From: a virus
IMG/VR virus record: IMGVR_UViG_3300045135_002615
Span: 124,001 to 188,000 of that record
Direction: 5' to 3' (one strand)
DNA: 64,000 nt
Shown: piece by piece, positions 62,640 through 64,000 of the stretch
Layout: each line of letters starts with the position of its first letter
Numbering within the stretch: the first letter of the stretch is position 1
Notes under the pieces: generated by a model
What the model saw: only the letters and a program-made list of their open reading frames with translations
Told to the model about the DNA's origin: nothing
Databases searched by the model: none
Made by a program: the position numbers and the translations under genes

Positions 62640-63494
62640 ATGTACAGACAATCAGAAATATGGGAGGACTTGAAGTCCACATTGAGAGATAAAAAAGAGT
62701 CTTGGCTTCAGATGAGACTTGAACCCGCACTCAATAAGTTTATGGGTGAGAACTACACCCTCAAGGATAAAGGGTACTACCTCATATCCTGTAGGTTCGC
62801 TCAGTTGTTCTTAAGTCATCCAAATGCTGTGAGGGCAGGGCTCTCCATAACAGGTAGTCACATCTTCTACTTTAAAGGTGATAAGTACGTCTTGGCTTCA
62901 CCTGGATATGGGAGCTTCATCCCCCATAAAGAGATATGGAGCACTCAGACGGGGTTGGACATCTTGATCTTTATGAAGAAGTACGGCATCATCGTAGACC
63001 CACCTAATCAACGAGACCATATGGAGATCTCTAGGGTCTTCAATAGACGACTCGGTATCTACGGAGCTGAGCTCTTAAAGAAGGGTCTCTATAAAAATGC
63101 CTACTATGGTCAGGTATATGGCAATACCTATGTCGATGCTCTTAAGAAGATGAGCCGTGTGAAGGATGTAAGGTCTGGGCTCTATTTAGTCCCTTTATCC
63201 ACGTCCAAGTATAGTCTAAGAGAGGCGAAACTTGAATATGGGGATAGGAATATCTTCTACTACAAACTTCAAAAGTACGTCATATTGGTTGAGCACTCCC
63301 GTTACGAGCCTCACTTCCTTGCCGACCATCAAGATATTTATGACAGTGGTCGCCACAACCCTCTCCTTGACTTCATGTTAGATCATAAAATCAAGGTCAA
63401 GCCTAAAGGACGAGATTGGAGGGAGATCGAGCATATGATCATTCACACTAGACGTGGTCACCTCAGAGGGGTGGAGTTGATCCACTTCTTTTAA
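62640..63494 (+). CDS. Internally duplicated hypothetical protein, 284 aa
   Basis: Two related halves of ~115 residues. First: YYLISCRFAQLFLSHPNAVR, then SHIFYFKGDKYVL and SFIPHKEIW, then DILIFMKKYGIIVDPPNQRD and RRLGIYGAEL. Second: LYLVPLSTSKYSLREAKLEY, then RNIFYYKLQKYVIL and HFLADHQDIY, then LDFMLDHKIKVKPKGRD and RRGHLRGVEL. Each half ends with a basic 'R.G...G.EL' turn. No known family recognised. GAGGAGCG RBS 5 bases before the ATG. The divergent neighbour is a membrane protein. Confidence 0.75.
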   Translation: MYRQSEIWEDLKSTLRDKKESWLQMRLEPALNKFMGENYTLKDKGYYLISCRFAQLFLSHPNAVRAGLSITGSHIFYFKGDKYVLASPGYGSFIPHKEIWSTQTGLDILIFMKKYGIIVDPPNQRDHMEISRVFNRRLGIYGAELLKKGLYKNAYYGQVYGNTYVDALKKMSRVKDVRSGLYLVPLSTSKYSLREAKLEYGDRNIFYYKLQKYVILVEHSRYEPHFLADHQDIYDSGRHNPLLDFMLDHKIKVKPKGRDWREIEHMIIHTRRGHLRGVELIHFF

Positions 63495-64000
63495 GTCCCA
63501 AACTGACTGAACAGGTCATCAAGGTCAAGATCATCTACGTCTGTGTTGACCTCTTGAAGAGGGGTCTTCTCAAACTGAGTGATCACGTTGTTGACGCCCT
63601 CAATGGTATCCGTAAGGACATCCGTCTTAACAGGGGGTCTGTTAAGTGCCGCCTCAAGCTCTTTAGAAGCGGCATCATTCAACTGAGTCTCTACTGACTC
63701 ACGCTCTCGTGTAAAGTCCTCTACTAAGGACTCTGTAGTCACGCTAGGGTTAGATACCGTTGTACCCTCAAAGGTGTTCGCAGTATATGTCCTTGAACCC
63801 CAACGCTGACCTAAAGCAATCTGCTCCTGGCAAAGCTTGAGTTGATCCCTCAATCGACCTTGCAGGTCTTTGAGGTCAGTACGCTTCGCCTTGATCACAC
63901 TCATAAGGTCTTCAAGATCATGGACACTCAAGGTGAACTCATTGATCTTCCTTTGAATGTGAATCAAGCGGGTAGCCGCTAAAGCCTCTCTCTCCTTTTG
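63491..64000 (-). CDS. Coiled-coil protein, C-terminal part (5' end outside window)
   Basis: The frame is open to the right edge; visible residues begin QKEREALAATRLIHIQRKIN. No convincing start with an RBS is seen, so the gene is partial. The first ~70 residues are a heptad-rich helix (VIKAKRTDLKDLQGRLRDQL), then a Thr/Ser/Asn-rich stretch and another helix (SKELEAALNRPPVKTDVLTD). It ends with an acidic tail (DVDDLDLDDLFSQFGT). Overlaps the convergent 284-aa gene by 4 bases. Possibly virion-associated. Confidence 0.7.
   Translation of the reverse strand, partial: QKEREALAATRLIHIQRKINEFTLSVHDLEDLMSVIKAKRTDLKDLQGRLRDQLKLCQEQIALGQRWGSRTYTANTFEGTTVSNPSVTTESLVEDFTRERESVETQLNDAASKELEAALNRPPVKTDVLTDTIEGVNNVITQFEKTPLQEVNTDVDDLDLDDLFSQFGT

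Noticed and set aside
1-64000. tRNA genes, as often carried by large phages
   Set aside because: No convincing cloverleaf with a TTCGA-type T-loop was noticed on reading the intergenic gaps. A covariance-model scan would settle this.

Overview
The window is a 64 kb internal segment of the genome of a large tailed phage with a contractile tail (myovirus-type Caudoviricetes). It carries a terminase large subunit, a portal, a very long contractile-tail sheath and many small virion-type genes. Alongside these is a virus-encoded replication, repair and nucleotide set: DnaX-like clamp loader, RecA/UvsX, ATP-dependent ligase, SNF2/HARP helicase, type IB topoisomerase, Cas4/RecB-like nuclease, CHC2 zinc finger, NrdB, dCMP deaminase and MazG. 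No integrase, rRNA or tRNA gene was recognised. Signal peptides, lipoprotein signals and a probable holin/spanin cassette point to a Gram-negative host, but the host genus cannot be read from the sequence. Genes are packed on both strands with frequent ATGA or GTGA overlaps.

Layout. 1-12 kb: nucleotide metabolism (MazG), DnaX, a NusG-like factor, a sigma-region-4-like protein, RecA, a half-length Rad50-like ATPase, a PD-(D/E)XK nuclease, a pentapeptide-repeat protein and PhoH. 12-26.7 kb: dCMP deaminase, putative virion genes, small-terminase candidate and TerL, ligase, a second pentapeptide-repeat protein, a cytosine-C5 methyltransferase split by a frameshift, and three tandem paralogues with a shared N-terminal helix tag. 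26.7-31.3 kb (minus strand): a 997-residue protein that combines an intein, a basic linker and a C-terminal Dps/ferritin domain, then a protein with a possible ADP-ribosyltransferase-like end. 31.3-45 kb: CHC2 zinc finger, portal, head/neck candidates, 1606-residue sheath. 45-50 kb: secreted protein, HARP-SNF2 helicase, topoisomerase IB. 49.9-52.9 kb (minus): small membrane proteins, two lipoproteins and a class III nucleotidyl cyclase, which looks like a lysis cassette with a signalling enzyme inside it. 53-59.6 kb (minus): GIY-YIG nuclease and a series of structural paralogues. 60-64 kb: NrdB and unknown proteins.

Regulation is the least expected aspect. Many leader genes are preceded by a short AT-rich element close to AGTTCYTTTATA with no visible -35 box. 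A perfect or near-perfect stem-loop follows within a few bases, and its 3' arm or loop contains the Shine-Dalgarno sequence and sometimes the start codon. I found clear examples at about a dozen unrelated loci (10-17 bp stems at 165, 10568, 12462, 23686, 25661, 26896, 34044 and 61605) and several weaker ones. Together with the phage-encoded NusG-like and sigma-like proteins, this suggests a dedicated phage programme for transcription and translation. Four small genes too short for routine ORF calling (at 1092, 8032, 26724 and 49862) were recovered by hand, plus a fifth, less certain one at 20961.
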